From NCBI GenBank assembly GCA_965153455.1, contig OZ234496.1, forward strand, positions 9,633,863 through 9,697,862: 64,000 bases of DNA, given 5' to 3'. Shown here piece by piece: positions 24,089-36,487 of this stretch (positions are counted from its first letter, which is position 1; each line of letters begins with the position of its first letter). Under the pieces are notes generated by a model. That model worked only from the letters and a program-made list of their open reading frames with translations, was not told the DNA's origin and did no database searches. This DNA comes from Sphagnum compactum (lineage: Eukaryota > Bryophyta > Sphagnopsida > Sphagnales). The position numbers and the translations under genes were made by a program.

Positions 24089-25676
24089 TTTTGGTATCTT
24101 AGGCTGAAAATAGTATTGAGATGGATGATCTTCGAAGCAAGTATGTGTACAGTAAAGGCCCAATGTAAGGGCATTCTCAAGATGAGGGGCTTTATGAGTA
24201 TTAACCAAGTCCAGCTCTTGGATTTTGGGGAAATCCCTCTCCCACCCCACCCCACCCCACCCCCATTGGGCTTTATCCATGGCAAGGCATGAGATGAAGG
24301 TTATCATGAATCTAAACATATGTAGATCATGAGGTGTAACAAAGCGAAGAGTCTTAGGCCTACTCATTGAGAGTGGGAGGGATCGTATGCCTACTTCCAA
24401 GGAAGGATATTGATTAATAAAAGGTACTTTCCAAACTCACTAGGAATAGGAATTGGAAATTTCTTGAAGTTGGTTTACCCTACATTGAACCCAACTCTTC
24501 ATGAACACAATCGCTACCAAGGAAGAAGGAAGAAGTGTTGAAATGTTGTTAGACTCCATCACCCTTCTCCAACTACCATGCCTACTTGTTGTAAAATATG
24601 TTTGAAAATTGCTTAATCTCTCAAAAACTTCAAGCTTTTGGCACCTAGAGCACGAATCCTATAACCTTGCACGTGAATCCTATACCTCTATTAGCTCAAT
24701 ATATGCTAATAGAGCATAAATATTGAGATATTATATCTTTGCAAGAAATAATGCCATTTATGAGGTACAACTCTTCAAACTTAAACAAAATAGGAGTTGG
24801 TATTGTAGTTTCTCTTACTCACTATATATAGCCTAATTGCCAAAGGGAAAATAGTCAAGCTAAAAATATGAAGAAAAAAATGTGAATTTTTTTATAAAAA
24901 AACCAAGTTACACTAATCATGTCAATAGCCACTGTGCGATAGGAACAACAACACCTATAGCTACCAACTACTATTAGCATAGATGTTGATAGCCAAGCAA
25001 CTACATTTGAAGTGCACACTTTAGGTCTTCTAGTCTCCAAATGTTTCAATAGATCTTTTGTTTTTATGAATCTTTTGTTTTCTATTTTCATGTGTCATGT
25101 TTTTGGGTCATATGTCTCTATTCGATTATTGGTCATATGTTTATTTACAATATTTTTCTTTTTTCAAGGTTTAGAAGTCAAGGAAAAAGGAAATTTAGCA
25201 AGGTGGAGTTTAAAAGACAATCGATACTCATATGTTAGAACATTTTCTCTATTAGTGTTAAAGTTTAATTATTGCCCAAGAACTACTTCGTATAGTTATT
25301 TCATGACTTACTTTGTGATGAACATTTAGGATTATTGGTGACATCTGAAGCTATTCTAATGCCCCCTTTAATTTAGGCTCTATAGCCACTTGACTAGTAA
25401 TCATTAAACATGCGTAATCAATTTTGAGGATGGTTGGGGTGGCCTGGCAACCCAAGAGTGGGTTGGCTAGCACCTTGTTACAAGCCATAACTCTTGCATG
25501 GTTTTCAATGGCCGTTGTTTTTAGGTTTGACGCATTTCACTATGTCATTGCGGTCAACCTCATCACACACAATTGATTGAATATAGTCCACAATGCATGT
25601 TTACTATGGACAACCACAGGCCACAAGTTGTGCTAGTTCTACAACTTTGAAAATCGATTACATTCAATAATAACCA

Positions 25677-25756
25677 GCAAGAGCAGCTGGGTTACCAAAA
25701 CATAGTCTCCACAAATTTGCACCAAGACTATGTTCGGTAACCTGGCTGCCCTTGCC
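25677..25756. repeat. Long imperfect hairpin, about 31-bp stem
   Basis: The arms 25,677-25,708 and 25,725-25,756 pair almost throughout: GGTTACC with GGTAACC, CATAGTCT with AGACTATG, and CAAGAGCAG with CTGCCCTTG. There are a few mismatches and one bulge. The loop is 16 nt. The size resembles a small foldback element or a microRNA precursor. Confidence 0.7.
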
Positions 25757-26120
25757 CATGACCTAACATGTAACAAACTTAATCTGCTTTAACATTAGTT
25801 TTTGGCTAGAAATACTCCCACTTTGCTATCACAATACTAGCCAATTGTTTGATGAGATATCAAAATCTCCAAGGAAGACATTGGTGTGTAGAGGCCATAC
25901 CCTAGAACATTGATACTTAAAAACTAGGGTACTCCAAACAATGAGGACAAAATTCAAGTACACAAGCACCTTAAAACTCCAAGCCTCATTTGCTGATTCG
26001 ACCTGTCCTTAACTGGTTGCCCTCGTTAAAACAAAAACCCGAAAACCTAGGGTAGAACTGCTCATCACCGATCATTACCCTATCACTGAACATTTCTTTA
26101 GATCTTCTTCATCCGTACAT

Positions 26121-26540
26121 CATTTTGAGTGATTTAAAATGTTATGGGAGCATTACCTCAAGCTCTAAAAATCATCTTTGAAGTGCAAAGGAAACGGAGT
26201 AATGAAAACATAGCAAGAAGAAAAATAAGTTTTTCAACTCACAAAATGCGTGAGTTTTTTTTTTTTCTTTCTCTTTGGACCTCTCTTATTTTCAAAGCTT
26301 CTAACTTTCTCATTTCTTTTTCATTTTGAACGATTTAAAACGCTAAGGGAGCATCACCTTCAATTTCACAAATCATCTTTGAACTCTAATAGCAACACAA
26401 CAACATACAAGGAAATTTTTTTGGGTGTTCACGAACCAGCTTCATAACGTTCAGTGGTTTGTTTTTATGAGTTCTTGACCCGCTCTACTTTGGGGGGCCC
26501 GCAACTTTCTCAATTTTAATTTGTTTTTGTCAATTTTTAG
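26121..26540. repeat. About 200-bp diverged tandem duplication
   Basis: Units begin ATTTTGAGTGATTTAAAA (about 26,122) and ATTTTGAACGATTTAAAA (about 26,322). Each is followed by GGGAGCAT-n-ACC, then AATCATCTTTGAA, and later an AACTTTCTCA word. Confidence 0.7.
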
Positions 26541-28189
26541 TGTGCTAGATGCACCAATAGTAGGGGTTCAAGTTTTGTTTGACACCAGAAACCACAGAGC
26601 CCTCCCCTTGGATACAGCCTGCCCCAAGCACTTAAATGTTTGTTCACCGAGCATTCTACCCTAAATGCCTAATTTCAGTGAAATTCCAAGCCCATTTGCC
26701 TAATAGAATTTTCCATTGTATAATAAATATTAAACAGCGAAGTGCCTAACTTGATGGGCGGGTATGGTACCAGCAAAGAGATATATAAATATTGAGCCGA
26801 GTTTTTGTGGATTTCCAATCAAGTCTTGTTTGGTCCCCCACAAAACTTGCAAGCCTTCAGACTTTTTATACACCTGTTCTACCTTGTCTGTTTGTCTGTC
26901 TGCGCAATACCTAATTTGTCTCCAGGCATCAAAAGGTGCAGTCATACAAATCACAAGCATTCGTTGATATTGTTACATTTAATTCCTCCACTATGTGACA
27001 AAATGCAATGAGGCTTATGAAATGTTCCATTAGCTCTGCACAAAAATTGTCAATCCTTTTATACCCATAATGTACTCATAAAAAATTCTTTAGTGTGTTT
27101 AAATGCCACTTTATTATAATCACAAAAATCCCTCTTACCAAAAGAGGAGGGATCTTGCACCCATATGTAAGTAAGTGTAAGAACTTTCCCCCTCCTAGAT
27201 CGTCAGTCATGATCTATTTATGTTTAGGTTTGTGATCTCGTTCACCTTGTGCTTTACAATGCTTACATCCATGGGGTGTGGGACATTTGTAAAATGTGGG
27301 GTTGCACTTGGCTATCACCTCATTGTAGGCCCCTTAGTTTGGGGATGGTTCTACCCCAGGGACTTTTATCCTGCACAAAAATAACATTACAATACCCCTC
27401 CTTAAACCTCCCAACTCTTCTTATCACCCAAAAGACTATAACAGACACATAATCCTAAAACCCTAAACCCTTTATACAAGCCGTACATACATTTTTCATA
27501 AAGGATTTAGAGGGCAAACTTTTGAACGACTGTTCACACATCTTGTGTTGCAGAATTTGGCTTCTTGAAGGAAATGCAAAGTGGAGAGATGTGCCCTTTC
27601 CCTACAGAACTAAACCGCTCTTTACTATTTATAAACTGCAATTATTTGAATTATTAACCATTTTTCCCTGTTTTTTCAAATTTCAGAAATCAAAGAACTG
27701 CCAGTTTTGGGTTTTTTTGGAAATTTTAAGGAAGGAAAAAAAACCCTAACAAGATCATCATTTATTCAAAAACAGTCAAGAGTTTTCATGAAAGAACTGG
27801 TAAAGAACCGGCGGGTGTGTGGACGAATCATTTGATGTCTTTTTCAATTGTTTTGAGGACCATGGTTTATGTATGTACTAGAGTGAACCCGGTGCATAAT
27901 GCACCCGTCGAGCTCCCCTCGCCTGGTCCTTTCCATTGCCCACTTCGGTTCTCTACCCCGTTGATCCTCCCCTCGTCCTTCGCATTTTCCACTCCGATTC
28001 TTTAACCCGTTGATCCCCCCCCCTTCCCTTGTTACATATAATTAACTTCTCGCCCCGTGCTAGCCCCCCCTCGCCCCGTTACCAAACCCTGTCACCCGCT
28101 GCTTCACCGGCCTCTCCCTCCCCCACCCCCCAAAACCTCTGTCAGAGACAGACTGACCCGGACAGACAGACCAACAGACTAAGACAATT

Positions 28190-28640
28190 TATATACATGA
28201 TATTTTCATCCACATAATCATCCATCCAGAACTCCTAGAATTATATAAATACATAATATTTCATCCACATCATCAATCCATCTAGAACTCCTAATTAGAT
28301 GGAACTCTAAATACGTAATATTTTCACCTGCATAATCATCCATCCAAAACTCCTAATTGGACGGAATTACAAATACATGATATTTCATCCAAATAAATCA
28401 CCATGCAAAACTTATCATTAGACGGAACTTACGAATACATAAATATTTCATCCACATAATCAATCCATCCAAAACTCTAAGTGGACAAAACTACAAAATC
28501 TTTAATATTTCATCCACAAATCATTCCTCCTAATTGGACGGAACTACAAATACATGATATCTCATCCTCATAACCACCCATCCAGAACTCTGAGCTCATT
28601 GGACGGAACTAAAAACGTATAATATTTCATCCACATAATC
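28190..28640. repeat. Tandem array, about eight 54-64-bp units
   Basis: The core ATATTTCATCCACATAATC recurs near 28,197, 28,251, 28,315, 28,376, 28,438, 28,501, 28,555 and 28,616. It is followed in most units by CCATCCA-n-AACTC and TTGGACGGAACT. Spacing of 54-64 bp and heavy divergence indicate an old minisatellite. Confidence 0.85.
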
Positions 28641-28647
28641 ACAGAAC

Positions 28648-28765
28648 TGCCTGGGTTTCAGGACCTCGACCAGACGGACGGACAGGCGGGTCCCGATCTG
28701 GGTTTCAGGACCTCGACGGACGGACAAGACCTCGACTTTCAGGACCTCGACGGACAGACAAGGCA
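28648..28765. repeat. CAGGACCTCGAC short tandem repeat
   Basis: TTTCAGGACCTCGAC appears three times (about 28,655, 28,705 and 28,736) with ACGGACGGACA-type words between. It abuts the 60-bp array and resembles the GACAGACAGACC run at about 28,150 on its other side, so these may bound a single repeat element. Confidence 0.7.
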
Positions 28766-30113
28766 CTTTATATATAAGATGATACGGGTTCTTTGATTTT
28801 CTAAGGACCCTGGTTTTGAATCCTAATAATAAAAGCAGCCCAACACAGGGCCCTCTACTACCTACACATAACACTACACATAGGCAGTGTAATTTTTATT
28901 TTATTTCATTTTTCCGAACTCCACCCCACCCTGCCCGAACTTCTCGGTCAGTTCCACAAAAAAGAGAAAAATCGATTTCAAAAGATCCCTTTCTTTTCGA
29001 TTCAACGTCAATGCCAAGCGGAATTTGAGAAAGAAGAATCGTACATCCAACGGTCCGCATGGGACTACGTGGCCAGTGCATGGATCAGAAGATTAATGGT
29101 TGGTAGAGCCGACTCGATACTTCACTTGACCAATGGAGGGTCAGAACGTGGGGCACGTGCTGAACACGCTTGATCCAGCGGCCCAGGTAGCTTGGGGTCC
29201 GGGACCGCACCCGGGCTAGTTTTTCTTCCAAGAACCGGGCCGGGCTGCCCGAGAGCCCTCGTGCACCAACGAGTAGCAACAGAAGAGCAAAATATGTTTT
29301 TAATTAAATGTAATTAGATTTGTTTTTACTTTTTCTTTTTTTGAAAAAAACATTCAGGAAACCCCATTGGGTCTTTATATTTTTTGGAAGATCCTTGTCT
29401 CAAATTTCAAATCTAAATATTGAAGAATTTGAGGTGCTAAATATCGATGTTTAAAAAAAATTTCTTGAGATATATTAGATTTCGCACAATTAGAATATTT
29501 GATAAATTTTATTTGCAAGTTTTGCAAAATCCAAATGCCTGACCAAAAATTGTACGTATATAGTTATATATTAATTTTTTCTTTTTATAAAAAATTTTAA
29601 TCTTCACTCTTTTGGCAAGAAACGTAGGTGGAAACACCACTTTGTTTGAAAATAATTTTCTCCTACCATTCTAGCAACAATATTTTTTAATTTTGCAACA
29701 ACTCATTTTTTTCTCATCATCTCATTGGCAAACACGGCTCGTAAAATCTTCCCAAAGTTCAGGCTACAGTTAATATGGGGCGGAATCACTCATGTTGCAC
29801 ACATTGTGTTTTAAAGTGTTTCTCATGATAACTTATGTGAAGATGAATACAACAAATCCGCAAGAAGCCAATTGTTTTCCGGCCGTATAAGTGGAACGAT
29901 TGCATGGCTTTTATTATCACACTTTTGGGAAAACCTAAGATATCATGCCATGTGTTGCATAACTAAAGGTTCCGAAATCCCATAAAAAAAATTAAACATT
30001 GGGTTAGAGGCATTCAAAAGTGCCATCCAGTTTACCACTAGGGAACTATTTTTTTCAAGTAGCCACACTTTCCACACACGATTATTGATTGGTTCAATCT
30101 CAAAACCCGCCCT

Positions 30114-30130
30114 CCCCCCCCCCCCCCCCC
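30114..30130. repeat. C17 homopolymer tract
   Basis: An uninterrupted run of about 17 cytosines followed by GGGCCC. It is one of several C or G tracts of more than ten bases in this window. Confidence 0.85.
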
Positions 30131-32473
30131 GGGCCCACCTTGTGTTCTTATTGGGCAAAAGACAACCGACCACACCAGTATCTCCCAAATCCTACCCCCA
30201 CCCACTCATCAAAAGTTCACCAAAAAGAGATCAAGCAAAGTCGATAGATTGGAGGGTTCAATGACCCAATGAGCCCTCCCCGCGGGGCCAACTTTTTTCC
30301 TTGTTTGTTGATAAGAAGGAAAAACTTTATTCCAAAGTGTCTTTCAAAACAACAACCGGGTGACCATACATAGCAAGAATCATGAAGCCAAGTGAGGGAC
30401 GACAAGTTGAGTTGCCAACCAATCTGACCGAGCGTAGATAAGTATCACTAAAAGGTTAGTTTATTAGGCAACCATTATACCCAAAGAGACCAAAACATTC
30501 GACCGCTTGATCCCATGCTCTTTTGTCAACTCTGGCCCAGGTAAGGGGGGGCCAACTCAAAATAGAACCCTTTTCTATTGCCCAAAAAGCTCTAAATTAA
30601 CCTCTTATACATACAGTAGGGCCCAAGTCCAAAAACCTAAGAAGGAGGTGGAAGCTTCGAAGGTCATGTTTTTTTGTTGGACAATCAACCAAAATCTTGG
30701 GCTAGCTCTTGGAAAAAAAGAAGCCTCATAGGATAAGTATGAAGTTGGATCCAAGAACTAACTTTCTTGCTTACTTTGGCTTCTTGGTTCTTTTGCACAA
30801 AAACATTTTCACTAGTTCATTAAGTTCGGATTATTAGGACTTCAGAATTCTACACTTTGGTTCATTGGTAGGTTCTTCAATATCAATGTATTGATACCCG
30901 TCCAAAGAAGAAAATTTGAAGTACAATTTGAAGTAAAAGGACTCCCCCAAAATCCAGGCTATCTATCCTTAAGGATTTTTTCCATTGGCTGAAAAGCAGC
31001 AAAATGTTTCCGCATCATAGACAGCGAATCATGTTGCGGGATTCATTGCCACTCTTCATCATAGCCTATCGTGGTTAGTTACGAAGAGTAGGAGCAATTG
31101 CAATTGGTGAATGCAAAAATATGTAGATATGTAGTAGATTCAATTTTCGCTTTATTCCCTTTTTTTTGTGCATGGCATAGCCTAGTCACAAATGAAAGAA
31201 AATAGTCGGGAAAAAAACACTTTGTTTATGGTTGAATGAACTTTTATGAGGAAGTAATTTTTATTTATTTATTTATTTTTCAATTTTGTGATGTAATCGA
31301 GAGATTTAGCCAAGTTTTTGGCTGTGAACAAAATATGGGAGATTGTTTTCCAAACATCCTTATATATACTTCACTATCTACTTGAACCATGTATAGAAAT
31401 TTGGCAATTTTAAAAGAATTTTTTTGAATTTTATTCCAAATGTTGGCAATTGAATTTGCAACATAAATTCTCTAAAATGTCACAACAGTGCCAAACTTTG
31501 CACAAAATAAAGCGCTGCAAGGAAGCTTGAAATATCACCTTTTGCAAAAAATTGAATTTTGCCAATCTTATTACATGGATTGAGTACAATGTCAAAAAAC
31601 TATGACCATTAGCATCTATCATAGTGTGTGTGAACTAGGGTGACAATATTCTCATAATATACTATGAAGACTACCCTGCGGGCCTAACTCCTTTGAAATC
31701 TTTGACATTATTACGAGAACCCATTTTGGTGATAATGCATAATATGATATTATCGGTGAATTACTCCAAAATTGATCAAATATTAGTTCATCTATAGTAA
31801 GTTGTAAAACACAAAATTGGAATCAAGCATGTTGTGCTCACATCTTCCAAATATGTTGTCTCTTAATGTTAAGTAATAAAAATTTCATCCATCATATGCG
31901 TAGACCCATTAGAAAGCTAGTAGACAGAAAATCAAAATATGTACTACATGCAAATATTTTAGACGAGAGAGTATCATTGAAGGTGGAATTGTGTGGACAG
32001 TCTTAAGAAAACAATCAATGATCAGAAACCTAATGATTGAATTTAACTTATTTGAACTCCCAAAAACATGCATATAATATGTGTAAATGTGTATTGTATT
32101 ATTCAAATTTCAAATGTGTAGTAATACATATAAATGTACATAATTATACATAGCCAAAGTGCAAATTCATAATAATATGGTGTGAAAAGTAACCACGAGA
32201 GCAAAGGAAATGGTAGACCTTGCAACTCATATGTGCTTGCTATGCGCAACAAATGAACAAATGGAGGATCGAGCTTGATCCTCGTAGTAATCAAATTCAA
32301 CAATTGTTGTGAAGAGTTTAATGTGGATTGACTACAGAGCCACATGAATTCAAAGCCTTTTGCCCCCATAACACAACCCATTGTCACCGGTTGTTGAGAA
32401 GCAATAACTTTCCAAAAGGAGAGCTCACAGAATCAAGATGTTGGTAGATAGATTGATTCTATGTGGAAAGAAC

Positions 32474-32474
<1 letters not shown>

Positions 32475-32505
<31 letters not shown>
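32475..32505. repeat. (GA)n microsatellite
   Basis: About 15 uninterrupted GA dinucleotides in non-coding DNA. Confidence 0.95.
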
Positions 32506-32508
<3 letters not shown>

Positions 32509-32747
32509 AGCTTTACTTTCAAGGTTCTACTTGTTTGATAGACGGCTAATAGGCCGGTATTGAACATTTGTTGAATCATATGAAAATAGGGGGTCTGAGG
32601 TGCTGAAGTTATGGGACCCATAACATACAAGAGAGTGGGCCAGTTAGGGCCCATTCCCATTAGGGTGAGCAAATGACCACACTAGCTGGCGTGGTCAAGG
32701 CTGTAAGGGCAGCCTGGGAACCAAAGGAAAGGCCGGTATTTATGGAG

Positions 32748-32807
32748 AATCTACCTGGGTGGCTGATTAGGACCCCAACCATGCCAAATCAGCCACCCAG
32801 GTAGATT
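32748..32807. repeat. Perfect 21-bp inverted repeat with 18-nt loop
   Basis: Arms 32,748-32,768 and 32,787-32,807 are exact reverse complements (core ACCTGGGTGGCTGATT). Pairing stops sharply at both ends. It could be a tiny foldback element, or a transcribed hairpin with microRNA-sized arms; no promoter or target is evident. Confidence 0.85.
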
Positions 32808-33634
32808 TCAGCACAAATTCAACAAGCTAAAACTCTTTGTTAAATGTTGTGGCTGAGATCAACCTTGTTTGAAAATTAGGATGTGAATCGAGTCTTCAAA
32901 CATGGCACTATTATTTGATAGGTATCGTTTTAAGCTACTTCATACTATGCTATAGTCTTGTAGTTGATCTAACACTAGCACTGAAGTCCATTTCCCTTTT
33001 TCTTATTTAATATGAACTTTTAGCCTTTCACCCTTTAGATTTAATTTTCCTTTTTTATTTTTTCTCTTTCTATATCCTTTACAGAGTGATCAAGAGCAAT
33101 TCCAGACAAACCCTTTTTTTAAGCTCAAAAATAGGTTCAAACTTACCTTGGGAGTAAAGGGAAGATAAAGTACTAGTGAGCTAAAAAGGGGTTCATAACT
33201 TTTTCCTCACTTGTGGAAAAGAATTCACTTTCACTAACATGGTCAATTTTTCTTCTCTTTTAGATGTTTTTTCCTTCCTTTCAACTTTACGGCCTTTGGT
33301 GGCACTTCAAAATTTTGTCCAGAAAAACATAATGGCTATAAAGGGTTCAAAACATCAATCCTTAGAAGTACTTGAAGATGGTTCTACAAGATGCAACAAA
33401 ATGGATATAAATAAAGGATACAATATTTCTAAGTTCTTCCATGTAAACATGGTTCATTTTCAAGGTCTTCTAGATAAATCTCTATGTGCCTAATGAGATT
33501 TATAGATGCATAGGGCTTTCAAGCTTAATTCAATGGTACATATAAGCCTTAAATCCGGAACTTGGGTTTTTTTCTTTCACAATGAAGACACTATGTTCAA
33601 GTGAATGTACCCTAAAAAATTTCTTAGATAATTT

Positions 33635-33835
33635 AATATGTAGGTACCAGGGCTTACCATTAGACATCATCTTAAGTCCTGAATGTCAATTTGTCTACAC
33701 TTGTTGAAAAGGATTTTTCAGGTTTTTGGGGATCCAATTCAATCTTCATTTGGTTAATCATCCCCAAATAGGTGGACAAATTGAGGGGGAAAATAATAAC
33801 GTATTAAAATATTTTTTGATAAAATGTTTTTGATC
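33635..33835 (+). pseudogene. Ty3/gypsy-type integrase fragment
   Basis: One frame reads YQGLPLDIILSPECQFV, a stop, then FRFLGIQFNLHLVNHPQIGG and NNNVLKYFL. These correspond to the retroelement integrase core: the GLP-I-SDRG block, the LGT block and the YHPQTDGQTER-N-LE block. Expected catalytic residues are altered (SPEC where SDR is usual, IGGQIEGE where TDGQTERV is usual), and a stop interrupts it. No long terminal repeats were identified, so this is an isolated fossil of an LTR retrotransposon. Confidence 0.75.
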
Positions 33836-34998
33836 TTCATTTGTCTCAAGGAATACAAGGGGAAAACTAAAAATAATATATTTATATAAATTTTCAAAAA
33901 TAATTATACTAGAATTGACAATGAATACAAATTAGAAAATGTTATTGATGGAACAACACGCCATACAAGATAATACACTGCGAGACACTAGACAATGTTG
34001 GAAAAAATTTCAAGAGGTGTTAAGTAGCATTGAAACAACATCAAGGGATATTAAGAAAATGTTAAAGGGCTATGGGGTGATTGGCAATATTGAAAAAACA
34101 TTTGAGCGTCAGGAAGACACTGAAGCAACATAAATAAACACTAAAGAACATTGGGGAAAGGTAGGTCTCAAAAACAATTTGATAAATTTACTTTTAAAAA
34201 AATATTGCTAGTAGGGAGGATGTTAAAGATGTTTTTAGTTTAGAAACATTCGTCTTGAAAGCTCGGTTTAACATTTTAAAAGTTCATCAACTAAAGATTT
34301 TAAAAGCTTGTTGTCAATTAGACCTTGTAACAACTTTTGTTAATTAGGCCTTCTAAAAGTTTAGATCAACTAATTATTTTAAGAGTTTTCATCAATGAAT
34401 CTTCTTGAAAAACATTTCTCAATTATCTTTTTAGGACGTTACATTAATTATGTCTTTTAAAAACTACCTTTCATGCTAAATGTTTGTGAAAATATGTCAA
34501 ATGCAATCCTTGAAAAGGACTTCAACCTTGACAACCTTGGTTTAAATAGTGTTTGCACCTTATTGGAGTGGTTGTTGACAAGTTCTTCCTTTTTTTTCAA
34601 ATAAAAATTTTAGTCCAAATTTTAATACTTCAAAATATTTTGGGACGATTAGTATCAACATCGATATCAAGGACCATATCAGGCTACTATGACCCAAGGC
34701 AATACCAATCTTACCACAATACTAGGTTCGTAAGGACTTAAAATATATATCAATGTTTTTTTGTAATAATCACTAGATTGGTTTTTTTTGAATTTTTTTG
34801 GGATTACACAAATTATCAATATCAATATATATAACGATCATATAATCTTGGATAGTAATCATCAGTTATGCATAAGGGTAGGTTATCAGATAACTATCTT
34901 CTAACCTACAGGTTATACACTGATTATAGGGCTTTAAAAATAAAATAAAATTGTTATTGTTTTCTTTTTTTTAATTTTTTATTAGTATTTAAAGATTG

Positions 34999-35040
34999 AT
35001 AACCTACTTGGATGAGAATTGGGTCATCCAAGTAGGTTAT
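34999..35040. repeat. Perfect 17-bp inverted repeat, 8-nt loop
   Basis: Arms 34,999-35,015 and 35,024-35,040 (ATAACCTACTTGGATGA and its exact complement). The same AACCTAC words recur nearby at about 34,885-34,915 in weaker form. Confidence 0.85.
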
Positions 35041-36447
35041 TAGATTTTGAAAACTCAATACTAAGTAGTTATCAATTTAACCAGAACTATCAAATAAAAT
35101 CAAGAACTGGCTGGTAGGTTACTAATATACCAATTTCAATGTCATGATTATAGACTGTTGGGCAGTTCTTTATTTTTAATGAAGAAACTCCAGTTCCTGT
35201 TCTAAGAAATAAATTAGTTCTAGTTCCAAACACAAAGAAAATTGGGAATTTGGTTTTGGGTCCAATACTTTAAAAAGGAAAAAAAAATTCAATTCCAAAT
35301 TTGAAAAATCAGACGCAATTCCACTCTAGCTCTTATTATCCCCGACTTGGAACTAGCGATGAACTACAATTTAACCTCCGATTAACCCTGGTTGTACTCA
35401 CTTTTATTTTCAAAGACATGCATTTTTTGATTTATGGACTTTTTAAAAAAGACCCAATACCAGGACTATGATTTCTTTTTAAAGATTCCAATTATACTTA
35501 CAAGGAGACTGCTGGTATGTTCAAAACTTGATGTTAGACCAAGCAAGCGACCGAATTGGTTCTTAAATCCTAATTACAGAATGGGTAATAAACTACATGC
35601 ATATCAGCATCCCATGCAGTGCCTCACTCTCTCACCCTGCAAAAAGTATTTCTCACATCCAAGTTTAGTTATTTATTTCTTCCCAATCTCGCCCATAAAA
35701 CTAAAATTGGGATTGCAAATAGGGGGGAGACTAAGTTGCAGGGTCACATACTGAGCACAGGGGAGCTACTCTGAGGGGATTATGAAAAGGCATTCCATGC
35801 TGAGAAAGGTTTGTTCGCCATGTAAAAAAAAGGGTTTGCTTGCTATTTGTGAGCGTGAGCACTTAGTACTTAATAAACTGTGTCAGGGGGGGGATCTCCC
35901 TCCTCTGGGAAGCAGAAGAGACAAAGTATTGGAGAGAAAGGAACCTGCATTGTTTGTGAACAAGCCAAAAAAAAACCACGGTCCATAATAAGATCATGAA
36001 AGCTGCCACTTTTTGGAGTCATTCATGGTGAAGATTTGTGAATTGTTTTGAGGCATGTTGTTATTATGCTATGCAAGCTACAGAAATAATGGACTTTTTC
36101 CCAAAGTCCAAAAACTCCAAATAAACCACAAACAAGCAAGCATGGGACCCAGAGGGCAGTTGCAAAATCCAAATTGGTTGCTCGATTTTGTGCCCTTTCA
36201 GTGCAAAAGCTTGCAAGGTTTCAAAAAAGTGAGAAACCCAACAAATCTGAAGAATTCAACAATGTCCAGCACATGGCATTAAAACTTTAAAACCCCGCCC
36301 CTTACATCCTTGCCCATCTCAAAGAAACAAGCACCCACCAGTGAACCATGAAGGATGAATGGTAAAAGGTCAGTATACAGTTGTCTGTTGGGTTTCAGTT
36401 CCCTGGCTAACCATAGTGGTTAGCTTAGTAGAGGTTTCTTTTCCTAC

Positions 36448-36487
36448 CTACCTACTAACAACCCACAAGCAGGTTGTTAGTAGGTAG
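36448..36487. repeat. Perfect 16-bp inverted repeat, 8-nt loop
   Basis: Arms 36,448-36,463 (CTACCTACTAACAACC) and 36,472-36,487 are exact reverse complements. The surrounding 60 bases repeat CCTACCTA words. Confidence 0.85.

Larger units (their letters stand above)
24089..32474. other. Gene-free region with repeats and hairpins
   Basis: Open frames are short and lack domains. Supported contents are listed separately: a long imperfect hairpin (25,677-25,756), a 200-bp duplication (26,121-26,540), a 60-bp tandem array (28,190-28,640) and a C-tract at 30,114. A GC-richer island at about 28,900-29,280 contains a G-box-like GGCACGTGCT and ATCCAACGGTC. This combination is often found in plant transposon ends, but I see no coding part. 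Confidence 0.55.

Noticed and set aside
27456-27475. Interstitial telomere array
   Set aside because: Only about two CCCTAAA-like units; too short to distinguish from telo-box motifs or chance.
30217-30730. Minus-strand protein-like stretch (LNLSSLTWLHDSC)
   Set aside because: Several stops and frame changes, and no domain I can name; possibly an old retroelement but not supportable.
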